Positions 12,179-25,140 of a stretch of DNA of 64,000 nt are shown one piece after another. The notes beneath the pieces were generated by a model, which saw nothing but the letters and a program-made list of their open reading frames with translations, ran no database searches and was not told the DNA's origin. Positions within the stretch are counted from its first letter, which is position 1. Every line of letters begins with the position of its first letter. The DNA comes from Aphrophora alni (Eukaryota; Arthropoda; Insecta; Hemiptera; Aphrophoridae). The DNA is taken from assembly GCA_963513935.1 (NCBI GenBank), contig OY740767.1, positions 153,890,431 through 153,954,430 of the forward strand, given 5' to 3'. Both the position numbers and the translations under genes were made by a program.

Positions 12179-12918
12179 TCAACAGAACTACTTGTTAGGT
12201 GTTTTAGCTCCTTGGATAGCCTTTAAAGTCTTTAGTGATTCTGACCTCCATCCTTTTCAAAAGTTTCATAATAACCCTTCAATAGATATATTTTTAATTG
12301 AAAAAAAGGTCATGTGTGACTTCACAATATCAATATAACAAAAACAAAAATTTCTTATGTTTTTTAAATATTATAATTTGATAGAAACCTCCCGTTCTTC
12401 CATCGCCTTATAAAAAAGGAAGAAAAGAACATAAAATAAAGATTCTGAGCCTTTAAAAATGGAAGTGTGGAATCTAATTCCAAGAAGTATAGATCCAGCT
12501 AGTTTCCTTTGGTATAGCCATGTCCGTAATATAGTGAGACTATGAGGGTGAAGGAAAGAAAAGTGATGTCCATTCAGTTATCAGATAAAAATCCTAGAAG
12601 TGCATAAACAAAAAATTAATAAAATAATTTGAGATCATTTAGAAGAGTTTCCATATTTGAATTACCAAACTTATATAAACATGTTATCATATTTGCATAG
12701 CAACAACAATTAAGTACTCAGATAGGACACTTGAGTCATAGTGATGAGCAGAACGAATGAGGACATATTTCGTTTAAAAAGTTAAAGAAGGACTAGTAGA
12801 AGTTATTTTGTAATACAGAATTATTTATTCAGGTTTATTACAAAAAGCTTTAAGTTTTAATTAAGATTACTAGTATCTTGTGTAAGTTTATAATTTGTTA
12901 CTGGTAAATAGTAACATG

Positions 12919-14475
12919 GAGTTGACTCTCTATAATCTAACTGTGAACTAGTCTTGGCCGTCCAGTAATCTGATGTTTTCAAATGGGTGGCTGGTGGGAA
13001 CAATTTATGTCACACAGTATCTTGCTTTTTATTAGCCGATGACTTGAAGTTACATGGAACAATTGTTTGTCCAGTAATTTTTAATAATTTAGTGTGTCTG
13101 TTATTTTTATCTGACTCATATTAAAAAAAAAATGTTATCCATTTAATTATTTATTTTGACTAAGCATTTATATTTTAAAATTAGTTCTTTCTAGAATTTA
13201 GTTTTATCATATTGTAACAAAATATTAATTACATTTATTGACTATGTCTATTGGCTCTAAAAACAAAAACAAAAAATAAAATTTTGCCTGGATAATAAAG
13301 AAAATTGCTTGATAATATTAAATTACTTGCTTAATGTTTAATTACTCTGGATAAAAAAAACAGCAGTTCAGTGTCCTGTCCTGTCTTGCTTTGAGTTTGT
13401 GAGTGCACAATATGTCTGCTAATTCTGGATAACTGCCCATCACAACAAGATGAAGTCGAAATAAAAGCTAAAAATGTTTTTACGAGTACTGTTCCTGCGA
13501 TCAAAGATTATTCTACTTTTTAAAGTGAAGGGATTAACATGTTATTCTGAATGCCAAAAAAACACTACACAAAGGTTTTATTATATACAGTGTTTTATCT
13601 AAAGAGGAAAGTAGTGCTTAGTTTTTTTAAAACAGACCAACTGTATAGATGTTGTTTTTAATATAGCAAATGGATGGGATAGTTTGACTATATAATATAG
13701 ATTTACTCTTGGACAAAGTTATTGTGTACCCTTCCATTCCTACAGGCATATAAAAAAAGCTCAGGACAAAAAGAATAATTAAATTCGAACTACCAAGAAA
13801 ATGTTGATGCAGAAAAAACTGATCTTGAGTATCAATTGCTGAACAATTGGTTGATAATCATGATAACCAACAGTTGAGTGGTTGGTGAAGACGGACGGTT
13901 CAGAAAAATCATCGAAAATGTCCAAGACGAAGGAAAAGAAACAAAGTTCAAAATGATCACAAGGAACAAAAGAAACATAACACCATAAGTTTAAAACATA
14001 CACTAACTTTTCTTCCGTTGTGTGTATTATTAGCTATATTATTAGCTAATAATATAGTGTTGTTTTTTGTGGTGTGTTTTTTTTTTCCATCCTGTTTACG
14101 TTGTGAGGGAGAAACTGCAGCCGATAAACACATATTAAACCAAAACAGTACTTTGAGAACTCCATGTTTTGAGACCTCCTATTATCACGTTTTTGTCACC
14201 TACATTAAACACACTCATGTTAAAAAACTTCATGAAAATGTATTAAAAATATCATCCAAGGCAAAAACCAGAAAACCATTGACAGCTTCTTCTCTTCAAT
14301 GTAGTAACAAAACAAATTTTTAAAGGATAGTATATTCTCCCGTTTAAATTATTTTATTGAAATATGTACTTACATATATGTTTACTTGAATTTTATGTAT
14401 TTTATTGATTTTTTATGTAACCATCCAGTCATCTGGTACTATGTGGATTGATATGTGCCTGATTAGTGAGAGTTT
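12919..14475 (+). mobile_element. decayed Tigger/pogo-like DNA transposon
   Basis: The left end carries GTTGACTCTCTATAATCTAA at 12921-12940. The complement of the right end reads AAACTCTCACTAATCAGGCA (14456-14475 region). Both fit the ACTCTC-n-n-TAATC style of Tigger/pogo ends. A second matching pair, GTCCAGTAATCTGATG on the left and ACCAGATGACTGGATGG (complement) on the right, sits just inside. Between them lie fragments of a DDE transposase. The element is about 1.56 kb and heavily mutated. Exact borders and the flanking TA duplication are uncertain. Confidence 0.6.
13414..13850 (+). pseudogene. Tigger/Jerky-type DDE transposase fragments
   Basis: Plus-strand reading gives LLILDNCPSQQDEVEIKAKN around 13418-13480. 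LxLDNCPxH is the signature around the second catalytic aspartate in Tigger/pogo transposases, and here the histidine is Q. After stops and a gap come VVFNIANGWDSLT near 13645-13685, the usual helix after the catalytic core, and a YQENVDAEKTDLEYQLLNNW stretch near 13790. Frames shift between pieces. The fragment is non-functional. Confidence 0.55.
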
Positions 14476-15613
14476 AATATCGTATTGGAAGATATTTTAA
14501 ATTTTACAATATTTAGCATCTAGTCAGTATCATATGACCCTTTTCTCACTCAATTTGAATACTCCTATAACACTTGTAATTTCTGAATAAAATGACTGTA
14601 GGATCACTTAGTAATTGGTTGACTAGAAGTACATATACTCAGTTTCATGTTAGAAGATATACAGTCTATAAAAGTTCTGAATTGAAATAATAATATGTAT
14701 AATATTATTTATGAGGAATTAAAAATTCCTCACCAATAAAACTTGTATAATAAACATTCAAATTTTAGTACAATAACCACGAGGACTAGTTAGTTGAATC
14801 TATTAACAAAACAGCTGATTTGGATTAATAATAGGTTCTAAATATATCAAAAGCTTTCTAGTACAGCCCTGAAGCATTTCCACTTCAGAATTCTCTGCAG
14901 CAAAACTGATTTTGACCAGAATTTCTGATAGGGCTAGTTTTAGCCTGTACTGTTATAATTAATTAAGAAGATTTGATTGTGTGTTCTTGTTTTTATGGCC
15001 ACTCAGAAACCAAATCAGTTAACAATTAAATAATTAAAAATATCAATAGATATGAAAAAGTTGTAATAAACTTTTTTCTAGAAAATGAAAAAAATCATCA
15101 ATGTTGTGTTTGAACAGTTGGTCTAACTTCAAAATTGGCTGTTAAAATTTCTTCTTACTCTTCGATGGCATGCACAGAAAAGGATAGCTTGTAACTTGTA
15201 GTTCAAAATATGATATTTAGACAAAAAATGATGATCATAACTTTAGAAGAGAATTTTATTGTCTTTGATTTGCGACCAACCTCGTTTCAATATCTTTTGA
15301 TTTTACCAAGTTATGGAAATTTGTTTATCAAGAAATCATATTTTTGTAAATTAAGAAATCATTTTATTGCTTTATTCAAATTTAGGGGCTTAAATATGTG
15401 AAATGCCTACATTTTGTGATTGGGGGTTAAAATACAATAAATTTACTTTACTTTGTCACTGGAAACTTGTTAAACTGTATAACATTAAATAATTAGGAAA
15501 TTTTACAGATATATTACCAAGTTTCATTTTATAAATTTTTGGGTTTTATAAACATACATTGTCGGGAAATATGAGATAATTTCCTTTCAAAAGTGTATTA
15601 CTTTTTAATGATA

Positions 15614-17306
15614 TCTTAATATATAAAACAAAGTGGTATTAGTTACAAAATTTATAACTCAAGAACGGCTGAACGGATTTAAATGAAATTTTGCACACGG
15701 ATAGTTTATTACCTGGATTAACACATAGGATACTTTTTACCCCAGAAAATGTGAAGGGCTCTGCCCCTTTGGCTTTTAAAGTTTACATGTTATTTCTTAT
15801 GGGAACATGTGTTTATCATTTTCCGCTTTTAATTAATTTACAGATAATGTTTCGATAAAACAGCTGTTTTTGTAAACAGTGTATTTGTCCAAACATGGCA
15901 TTAAAAAAATTACACTATTATCATTTATTTTTCTATCGAACAACGTACGGCATTAAACCTTCAAAAGACTGAACAATCGATATACAACATTGCAAAACAC
16001 TCGGCAATGGCCAAAGTTTTAATAACAAATCAAATCAACATCTGGGATGAATGCACAATGGCGCACAAACATGTATTGGAAGCCCTGAATTGAACTATGA
16101 AAGATCTGTGCAATGACTCAAGATGTTTTGGAGGCGCAATGATTCAATTGTCTGGCGATTTTTGCCAAACGCTACCTGTTATTCCAAGATTGATTTCTGC
16201 CGATCAAATAAACGCTTGCCTCAAATCATCAACTCTATGGCTCTTTGTGAAGAAGCTTCATCTGACGACAAACGTGCAAGTTGCATTGCTAAACGATCTG
16301 TCTGTCGAATATTTCTCTAAACAATTGCTGACTATTGGTAATGGCCATGTTCCTGAGGACGAAATGGATGGATTGATTTCGTTTCCACCAAATTTTTGCA
16401 ATTTGCATCAACAAAGTGTTCCCAAACATCATTGTTAACCACAAAAATCACAATTGGTTGAGTGAACGAACAATTTTAGAACAAAGATGTGGATCACTTA
16501 AACTTCATAATTCATAATCAAATCGTTGGTCCCCTTACATTCATTCAAATCTATCGACTGTGTAACAAACGAGGACGAAGCCGCCAACTATCTAACTGAA
16601 TTTTTAAACTCCTTAGATGTTCCTAACTTGTCACCGCACAATTTACAAATTAAGGTAGGCTCAGTAGTCATCATGCTTCGAAATCTGAACCAACCAAAAC
16701 TATTTAATGGAACAAGTTTGGTAATAAGAAACCTAATGTGTAACGTGATTCACGTGACGATACTCAAAGGAAAGTTCAAAGGCGAGGAAGTTCTCATTCC
16801 AAGGATACCGATGATCCCAACCGATATGATATTCAAGTTTAAACTAATTCAATTTCTAATTCGTCTTGCATTCGCCATGACAATCAACAAGTCACAAGGC
16901 CAATCCTTGAGTGTTTGTGGTCTAAATCTGGAAAACGCATGTTTCTCCCACAGTCAGTTGTACGTAGCATGTTCACGTGTTGGCAAACCATCTGCTTTGT
17001 TCGTTCTCGCACCTAAAAATTCCGTGTATCACAAGGTGCTTCAATGAAGATCAACCCAATTGCAACCCATCCTGTAAAATACATAGTGCAAACAGGTCAC
17101 TCGAATCGTTTCTATTTACTTGAATAAAGCTAATAACTTGCTGCTACATCAATCACATTAATTTCAATGTCATTAAAATACTTTTAATATTAATTTTTGT
17201 ACATTTATTGAACTTAATTTATTTAAAATATTGCTGTAAATGTCGCAACAGCTAAAGTGAACCGTTATTGAATCTTAGGCGGTACGAACTTTGTCAGGTC
17301 AACTAG
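15614..17306 (+). mobile_element. Helitron remnant, internally deleted
   Basis: The 5' end begins TC followed by TTAATATATAAAACAAAGTG and the text ATAACTCAAGAACGGCTGAA (about 15655-15674), a common insect Helitron 5' sequence. The 3' end carries GGCGGTACGAACTTTGTCAG before GTCAACTAG, fitting the CTRR rule (CTAG at 17303-17306), and the next base is T as expected for insertion into A-T. No target duplication is expected or seen. Only the 3' end of the Rep-helicase gene is inside; the Rep/HUH nuclease part is missing. It lies in a peroxidase intron, opposite in orientation to that gene. Confidence 0.82.
15950..17047 (+). pseudogene. Helitron PIF1-like helicase, C-terminal fragment, broken
   Basis: The frame runs from about 15950 with NIAKHSAMAKV and IWDECTMAHK (Walker-B-like DEC), then meets TGA at 16091-16093 in LEALN-stop-TMKDL, where an arginine codon CGA is the likely ancestor. 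It continues FGGAMIQLSGDFCQTLPVIP (helicase motif III) and GNGHVPEDEMDGLISFPPNF, then shifts frame near 16410-16440. The last part, from about 16526 to 17047, holds KVGSVVIMLRNLNQPKLFNG, MTINKSQGQSLSVCGLNLEN and QLYVACSRVG, the C-terminal helicase motifs. Such helicases drive rolling-circle transposition. The nonsense codon, the frameshift and the missing N-terminal two-thirds make it non-functional. Confidence 0.88.
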
Positions 17307-20300
17307 TTTCAAATAAAACCAGATTTATAAACAAAAATTATATTTCTCGAGGATGGCAAAAACGCATTGATTTCAGTTCCTGGCAAAAATTCATGTCTCT
17401 TCACAACCATTAATATTCCATTGAACAAATTGTTCGTTTAAAAAAATTTGAATAATGATTCCATTATTATTTTAATGATAAAATATTATATACGTTTATC
17501 AATTTATTGTGAAAAAAAAAAAAAAATGAAAAAATATTATACTCAGAATAATTATATATTACTAAGTTTCTTTCTATCAATACTATAGAAATGAATGCCT
17601 AAAAGTTTCATTCACCAATGATTTAAAAAATTACCAGGAAGCTGTGAGTACTTTTCCAAAAAAGATCAAACACTGTTTAAGGCAGGAATTAAATGTATCA
17701 TTGCTATAAACCACTGCTAAAAAAAATAAAGTAATTGATAATATGGATGAGTTGATGTAATGACTGTTTTCTGATAGCCACTACTAAGACAAGTCATTAT
17801 CTTTGTTGCTACACACTCTTGATGCACTGTGTAATACCTAAAATGGTAATTTTAACTTAGATAACCAAAAAATGGTTATATTGAGATTTGAATATTAAAA
17901 GTAACCCGGAGAATGTTGAAATTGAATTGGTGGGGGAACTAAAGAGTCAAATAGATGACTGAAAGTACATGTTAAAACAAGGGTACATAAAAATTAAATA
18001 TAGGTTTCCAAAATACTGATGTCATGTATAAAATATTAATTATAAGTTGTAATAAATATTTAGGTAGAGTTTGTATAGTGAAAAATAGACAAAGCTTGTT
18101 GTCAGGTGAATAATTTGAACAGTGTCCGGATTGCTAGGTGTGAACAATTCTCGCGGACGTTGCATATTAAAAAATATAACACTAGAGGAAGTGAGAAATA
18201 CTCACATGTGGTTTTGGCCAGTTGGAAAGGAACAGTTCAGTAAGTCAGACGTGTTTTCAATTCAGAGAAACTTTTTCAAAAGTAGTGAATATGTGAAAAA
18301 CCCAGTCTTAAGAGAGCATCTGAGGTGATCAGACATATTCTTGTGTTGAGAAACCTTTTTAAAATGTAGAAAAAATTGTTAAAGTAGAGTCCTATTGTGA
18401 CATTTGAGTCAGTGAGAGATGTTTATTGTCTAAAAGAAGTTTTAGAACATTTATGGTGATGATTTAACGAGTTTAGAGACAAGTTTTTGACGTGGTAGGA
18501 CGTAGTTTGAGTTTGAGGAGAGTATTAGACAATAACTCTCAATAAAGTGATGAATTTTTTGTACAACATTGTGAACTTAAAAGGACAATTATTGATCGTC
18601 AGGTGTGTAAATTGAGTCAACAAGGTGATTGCATACAAGATGAGAGGAACTCCCCATGAGGAGACTCTCAGCCTACTGGAACGGTTATGCGGTAACAAAG
18701 AATCATAGACAATTTTATAATAATTTTGTATAAAAAAGAATTTTTTGAATGAACTTTCTAAATTTGTTCCAATGAATAATTTTTGTATAGCAACTAGTAA
18801 ATTTAGAGAACTTTATTTCATTTTAATATAATCATAATCTTTGCTACGTGAGAATATAAGAACTCACTTTAAAAAATATTTTGTTTTAACTTGCAATTAT
18901 TAATTTAGAATCATAAAAAAGGATTTAACCCTTTTCAAGGTAGAATAATTTTAAAGTCAAAAAACATAGAGATCTTAAATAGCAGTAAGAAATGTATCAT
19001 GAATATATATGTGTAATTTTAATTCAATAAATTATGTTTAGTTTCAGCACAACAAAATAAGATTTCTTTATTTCACCAAAGACCACTGTGAGTACACTTT
19101 TAAAAGGATTTGCGACCCTGAGATATTTTTAACAATTAATTATTAACTTCTTTTTCAAAATTGATGAGTTAACTCCATCTGGCACCCTTAGCTGAGCAAT
19201 TTTCATAAAATAAAAGATTTTAAGTTAAAAATGTTGCAATTTTAAATTCAAATAAATAATAAAAATAATTTTACAAAGCCCTGTTTAATCAATTCTTACA
19301 TTTGTCACATTAACGTGTGGCAATTATTAAATGTACACTTCAGTTTTCAATTCCATGTTTATTAAATTTTAACAACTGTATGAGAGGTTACCTACAAATT
19401 ACCAAAAAAAGTCCAAAACTTTTGACACTTTTATTAATATGTATGATATTTTATTACACTTAATAAAAATTAAAAAAGTTAAACACTGATATTAAAAAAA
19501 AAATATTAAAACAAAGAATCTTAATGTTTTTTAATTTAACAAAATCCTATTTTTTCTAAAAAAATGGCCATAACTTGCTCAAATTGGAAGGTATTGAAAC
19601 AAGGGTGGTCGCAAATCAAAGATAATAAAATTATTTTCAACAGTTATAATTATCATTTTTTTGTCCACATGTTATATTTACCGAACTACAAGTGTGGAAA
19701 GAACAAGCCCCTGCACTCAGTCACATCACCCAAAGGTAAAAAAATGACCAACACAAAATAGTCATAACTCGGATCATTTTAAGGTAGAACAAAAAAAATC
19801 AAGAATGTGTTATTCTCTAAAAAAAAAGAGATATTGTAAATTTTTTCATATAGGTATATAGTCTTTTTGAACATTAATTATAGTTAATAAATGGTTAACT
19901 AATTTATTTTCTGTGCATACACAACCAAACCTCCTTAGTATTAAAGCAGAGGGTTAAAAGAGACTTAAAAAAAACTGTCAAAATCTGTTCTGCTGCAGAG
20001 GGTTCCGAGGTAAAGCTATTTTATGGCTTCGGGACTGTATTAATCAATACCTTGGAGTATACAAATAGCATAGCAGAACATTGAAAATAACAGCTGTTTT
20101 ATCAACACTATTGTTTGGCATCCATGTTCATAAGACCGACATAGCTTTTGAGCGCTGCAGAAAATAGGCGACTCATGGATAATCCAAGAAAGTGTTACAA
20201 AGTTTTGGTTAGGTAGGGAGGAATAACGAGATAAGAAAAGGAAATACATTTATAATCAGAACATTTTAGATCTTTGTATTCATGCACCCAACAATTCTTA

Positions 20301-20446
20301 GGAAATCTGAATAAAGAAAAACTGTTACCTAATTTGGTAACATATTCACCAATTATATTTATGAAAATCAAGAATGTTTTATAATTTAATTCCATGTTTA
20401 AAATTGATAACTTAATATAGACTTATCTAGTAAACTTGTATTTTAC
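17307..20446 (-). other. part of the 10.9-kb peroxidase intron right of the Helitron
   Basis: No feature recognised. The interval 18120-18700 is less AT-rich than its surroundings and may be an old element, but I could not assign it. The remainder of this intron is covered by the piggyBac, Tigger-like and Helitron entries; 9539-9869, 12183-12918 and 14476-15613 show nothing clear. Confidence 0.5.
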
Positions 20447-20649
20447 CTAAATATGTCAAAATACTTGCTGACAGTATAGTTAGACATATGATGCATCATT
20501 TCAGACCATGAGTCCATTGTAGGAAGTCCACACAGCCTTCTGTATCTTGTGTAGCCGGGCACTCCGTGTTCTCTTGCTCGCCCAACATTGATGGAAGCCA
20601 AGTCTCTACCATACTCTCGAGTAGGTTCTTGGAATAAGTGATTTGTAAC
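20447..20649 (-). CDS. animal heme peroxidase, exon with the N-x-G-R-x-R-E-H-G motif
   Basis: Residues 168-234 plus two bases of codon 235. It contains LASINVGRAREHGVPGYTRY followed by RRLCGLP. This corresponds to the family's highly conserved LNIQRGRDHGLPxYxxxRxxCGL block. The asparagine (residue 188) is placed where the family Asn hydrogen-bonds the proximal histidine; the cysteine of CGLP is the usual disulfide position. Acceptor CTTAAG and donor GTAAAA flank it. It ends YFDIF-S with the serine split across the intron, joining to HPDDVDLW in the next exon. The intron that follows is about 10.9 kb and holds the piggyBac, Tigger-like and Helitron elements. Confidence 0.94.
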
Positions 20650-21213
20650 CTTAAGAAAACATCTTGTAATAATAATAATTTTAAGCCTTATCATTCATGT
20701 TTCTTCTATATATTGAGTAAGAATTGTATTTTAAATTCTAAAAAAAAAAAAAACATTTAAAGGAATAAACTAAATAATTAATTATTCATCATAATTATAG
20801 TATTTTAGTTTTGTTCCTAGTTTTTGTTGTTAGGCAAATTATTCTTGTCACTTGTAATCATTGTTTTATGTTTTCTTTTCACTTGCACACATCAATTTTT
20901 GGTATGATATGACATTGCACCATGATTATTTTTGAACTTTATATTTTGATCATTGCTTTTTATATATCATTTTAGTAGAAAAAAGTAGAAACTGTTCTTA
21001 CTTTTTTAGATGACACTTGTAGATACAAAAACTTCAAAATTATAAAAAATACTAGTAACAATAGCTCAAATAGTCAGAGTTATAATTTTATTGAATTTAG
21101 ACATTTTTGACATGTAATCTGTGTTTAAGTGTTTTGTTACATTATTACGATAGTTACTTGGAAAAAAAAATGCTCAAAACATTTTTTTAAAGGCAGGCCT
21201 TAAAATAGTTATT

Positions 21214-21334
21214 TGTGCAACTAGTGAGCAAAGTGGCACTTTTTTAAACGAGAGAAAAATGTTGACGCACGAGGCTTGCCGAGTGCGTCAATTTTATCGA
21301 GTTTAAAAAAGACACTTTGCTCACGAATTGCACA
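21214..21334. repeat. long imperfect palindrome (foldback)
   Basis: The arms match around a centre near 21275: GTGAGCAAAGTGGCACTTTT and TTTAAACGAG on the left answer CTCGTTTAAA-type text and ACACTTTGCTCAC on the right. Inside is GACGCAC ... GTGCGTC flanking GAGGCTTGCCGA. It abuts the inverted-repeat element at 21341. Confidence 0.75.
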
Positions 21335-21340
21335 TTATAC

Positions 21341-21850
21341 TTTGTCTACAGTTGTTATTTTGTGACAAATAAAAAACATACTTCAGCAGTAACACAATTT
21401 AATAAAACATTAATTAATTACAATAGTGTTCAACCTCACGCCAAAACTGAGGTTATTTATGAATATTACAAATAACTTAGGTGTATTGTTGAGGAAACGG
21501 GATTGCCAACTTCAAAACTCGGCAAACGAAAAATACTCTCTGTGTACATACACTGTCAATCATCTTTATGAATAATTACTTCCTTTTTCAACTTTAAAAC
21601 GTTGTTTTGTTGTTTATTTATGTTATTTTACATGTAAGAATAATTAATCTAACATACATACGGGACATTTCCTGTATATTATAAATCAATTCAAATAAAC
21701 TTAACCTAAATTTCGTTTTGTTCGGTTGCCATTAGGAGTAAACAAAGTAGTGTGCAAAGTAGTAGGCAAAGTGAAACTGTGGAGAAATCAGCTGTTTTGC
21801 AAACGAATTTAAATGAACAAAATGCCACTTTGTTAACAACTGTAGACAAA
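21341..21850. mobile_element. 510-bp inverted-repeat element
   Basis: The 17-base ends TTTGTCTACAGTTGTTA (21341-21357) and its complement (21834-21850) are exact. No coding content. Its outer neighbour to the left is the 121-bp palindrome, which shares CACTTTG-type text with the inner right end, so the two may be parts of one composite element. Confidence 0.7.
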
Positions 21851-22335
21851 CAGTATTTTAGTAGTTCCTTCTTTCTAGGTCATACAAAATAGTCTATAAC
21901 AGGTAACTTTGTTACTTCAACAATACCAATGCTTCAGCAAAAGAGCAATATATATAAAACAACAACAATAAAAAGTGTATGGTGTCATATTAGGGTATTA
22001 GCTGTATGCTTATAGTTGTCATTATTTTGTTGTACTAGGACTATCTGGAAATAACTCCTACTTATGCCGCATGATGTGGTGGGTGTTTGTTATAGAGCAT
22101 TGTTTGGTGACTTAGTGTATCCAGTAGTGGAGGAACCATTTAATTATGTTTGTTGACCAATACCACTGTCATTTTTTATAGTAAATGCCCCAATGATCTT
22201 GAAGTTAAAGCTTTCTATAAGTTAAGCTAGATTTTACAGTGGGCTCAGTGTATTAAGCTTCTTTCAATTTAAAAATAAAAATACATTATATTTGCTTCAA
22301 AAAACATAACTCTCTCTCCTTGGTCTATTTGTATA

Positions 22336-22412
22336 GTGATGAACTAATTAATAAAACCAATACCATTAAGTTCTTGGGTCTTGTGGTTGACTGGTATATT
22401 ATTAAAATTTTT
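22336..22412 (+). pseudogene. LINE reverse transcriptase fragment
   Basis: The reading TNTIKFLGLVVDWYIIK fits the conserved KFLGVxLDxxLxW motif (reverse transcriptase thumb edge) of non-LTR retrotransposons. Only about 25 codons can be followed. Confidence 0.45.
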
Positions 22413-22621
22413 ATAGCTACTTTTGATATGGAATAAGTAAGTGGGGTTTCCAGTTAACTGAGTCAAAGAGTTTTTAAATTCTTATGCATAAGAAAACAAT
22501 AAGGGTAATTTTTAAGTTGAAGCTTACCAACTTCACATAGTGAGATCTTTGTAATATGTGTGTATAGATAAATAAACTTAAATAGCCAGAGTTTTTTTTT
22601 TTTTTGCGTTTGGGGAGAAAC

Positions 22622-22720
22622 TTTTGATGGAACTGTTACTGGTGGTAAATTACTTAGAAATGTTTCACAATTATGTTATTCCAGGCGTCAATTGTTCATT
22701 CCCATTGCTACTTGATAAAC
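22622..22720 (+). pseudogene. mariner-like transposase relic
   Basis: The text FDGTVTG, then after a one-base shift YLEMFHNYVIPGV, fits the stretch between the GPYFF and FQQDGA motifs of mariner-like transposases. It is closely similar to the relic at 27300-27360 (SLEMLHNYIIPDL). It is too short and decayed to assign further. Confidence 0.5.
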
Positions 22721-24870
22721 TACTGTTATTACAATGAAATGTGTCCTGCAATTCAGAATAACACTAAATTACCAGCATTGAGATAAACTAAGTTATAATA
22801 TTTCTGTTAGCCAACAACTCTAAAGGGGTTGATATTTATTGTCAGCTTTGTAATTTAGTGAAGATGGTGTAAGAAAAGTGGGTGAACCAATGTTGACAAT
22901 GAAGTGAAGAACGGTTGTGTAATTGTTGGAATTTTGACATTGGTCAAAAGATGAATGAAAACATTGAAGATAACTCTGATTTACTGTTTCAGACTTTTCT
23001 GATGTTTTTCAATAGATCTCTCCCATAATTCTTAAAAATGGAATACTGGTAACTTAAGTTACCATACATTTGGTGAACAGTGGGTGCTCAAACTGCTTTC
23101 AGAACAATACAAGAAAGAACAAACAGGATCTGATTTAATCCTCTGGGGTTATGAGACAGAAAGTGATATTTGTTTGGATCATATTGAATATTGTAACATG
23201 TGACAAGACTTGGGAAACCTAGAGACAAAACAATAATTAATGGATTGGGGTCATGTTAACTATAAAATAAAATCTTTTAAGTGTCTGTAAACTTTGTCTG
23301 CTAGGGAAATTATGGAATTTTGGGACAGAAGAGGACTTTTGTTAACCTGTTGGTGAGTAAGCGTAATGATCCCAATAGAGTGTGCGCAGTAATTGGCGTA
23401 AGTTCCCAAACGAGTACGTACGACCTTTGCCGTTTTTGACATTACTCTAAACCTATTTTATATTGTTAATGATCTACCAGCAGTATATTGAAGTAAATGG
23501 ACTTCTAATTATTTTTTTTTCCCGCAAGACTACAGTGCCATCTGGCATGTAAAATAATTACTGGTTTTACTGCCATTATCACACATGTTTACAGTATTTG
23601 GCACGCTTTATTATTAGTTAGCTGAAGAAGAGTAGTTTACATGGGTGCTTATTTGTGAATGTTTAGATGTGTTTGTTGTAAAATTTTATAAATATTATAT
23701 AGACTTTTTACTTCGGAGTAGAGTTTTCATACTACTTTGGAGTAGACTTTTTACTTCCTATCTATATATCCTTGTTTCCAATAATATCACACGTTAAAAC
23801 AATTATTCTAAAAGTAAATAAAACTTTCTTTTTTTAAAATTTAAAATTATGTTTTTATGTTATTTTGAGTTAAAATAAATAAGTGTTCATGTTAAAAAAA
23901 ATTAACAAAATCCCACTCCTTTGTGGTTTGCTTTTGGTAAAATGTTTACTCTCTAATATTGTTTACATTGATGACCTAAGGTAGTTGATAGAATTCTATG
24001 TTATTCAAATAAAAAAGTAAAATTCTACATTTATTAGGTCTAGCCAACCATGGTTTTGCCAGATACAGCATTGACGAGGCTTATACAGACTAAATAACCT
24101 AAGAAAAAAATATTGTACACATTTTGAGACCGAGCCCAAAAGTCCCGTTACTAGCAAGGAAACACAGTAAGTTATAAATTATTTTCGACATTCTTTGACA
24201 AAGGTTGAAGTAGTGTAGAAAATTAAAAGAATTCTGTTTGATTATTTAAAACTAAATTAACATTATTACAAGAAAGTCTCTTAATTTCATGGAGAATTTT
24301 TAAGTTAATATTAGAATAAAAATCAGTTATATCATGATTTTTTTTAAATGACAGGAAAAACTAAAATCGTTAAAACATAACCACCAACTCCTTTCATGTT
24401 CACTTAGTCTACACTTAAAACATAATCAGCATTGCAAATACTACACGTCAATTTATAAACTCCACTTTTTTTGATTTTTTTTCTATTTTACCTTTAGAAT
24501 TTATTAAAATATTTTCTAAATTTCTATTACAGTAAGAGGCTGGTTTACAGTGTTTTTTCTTTTCCAAAATATTACCTAATTTGTAGCTAACTTTCACAAA
24601 ATAATTAATTCTGTGCCACTTTTTTGTGGTTTTATTAGAATTGACTACTGGGTAAATTGTTAGGATTTAGGATAAGAAAATATTTATTATAATTTTATGA
24701 AAATATTTTATTAACAATTAATAGTCAAATATTAGCACAAGTTAAATCTTCAATGCTAGATGTGTGGTAGTTATTTGGAAACAATTGAAAAAGTGTCGCA
24801 ACTGCCTAGCTTCCAGGTCATTAGCATAACATGGATAGTGAAGCTATATATAAACTGCTAGTGATCTAGA

Positions 24871-25140
24871 AAGAGGATCAGTGGCATCTGAGGCATTGGT
24901 ACGGAAGAGGAGACTCTGCTGGTCATCAGAGAGACCAGCCCAGAGGATCAGTGGCATTTGAAATGTTGGCAGGGATAAGGAGACGCTGCTGGTCAGCAGA
25001 GAGACCAGCCCAGAGGATCAGTGGCATTTGAAATGTTGGCAGGGATAAGGAGACGCTGCTGGTCAGCAGAGAGACCAGCCTAGAGGATCTGAGACATGGG
25101 CAAGGATGAGGAAACATTGCTGGTCACCAGAGAGACGTGG
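24871..25140. repeat. 70-bp tandem repeat, about 4 copies
   Basis: The unit contains GAGGATCAGTGGCATTTGAA and CTGCTGGTCAGCAGAGAGAC. Unit starts fall at about 24871, 24941, 25011 and 25081. The middle two are almost identical; the outer ones diverge. The unit has a short hairpin, CTGGTC...GACCAG. A short open frame on the minus strand follows from the period and is not a gene. Confidence 0.8.

Noticed and set aside
12470..12560. LINE-like reading LWYSHVRNIVRL
   Set aside because: Too short and too weak to separate from chance.
14018..14323. 101-codon plus-strand frame
   Set aside because: It lies in the decayed Tigger-like element; it has a hydrophobic start but no recognisable domain.
24926..25117. 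63-codon minus-strand frame
   Set aside because: It is a reading of the 70-bp tandem repeat.
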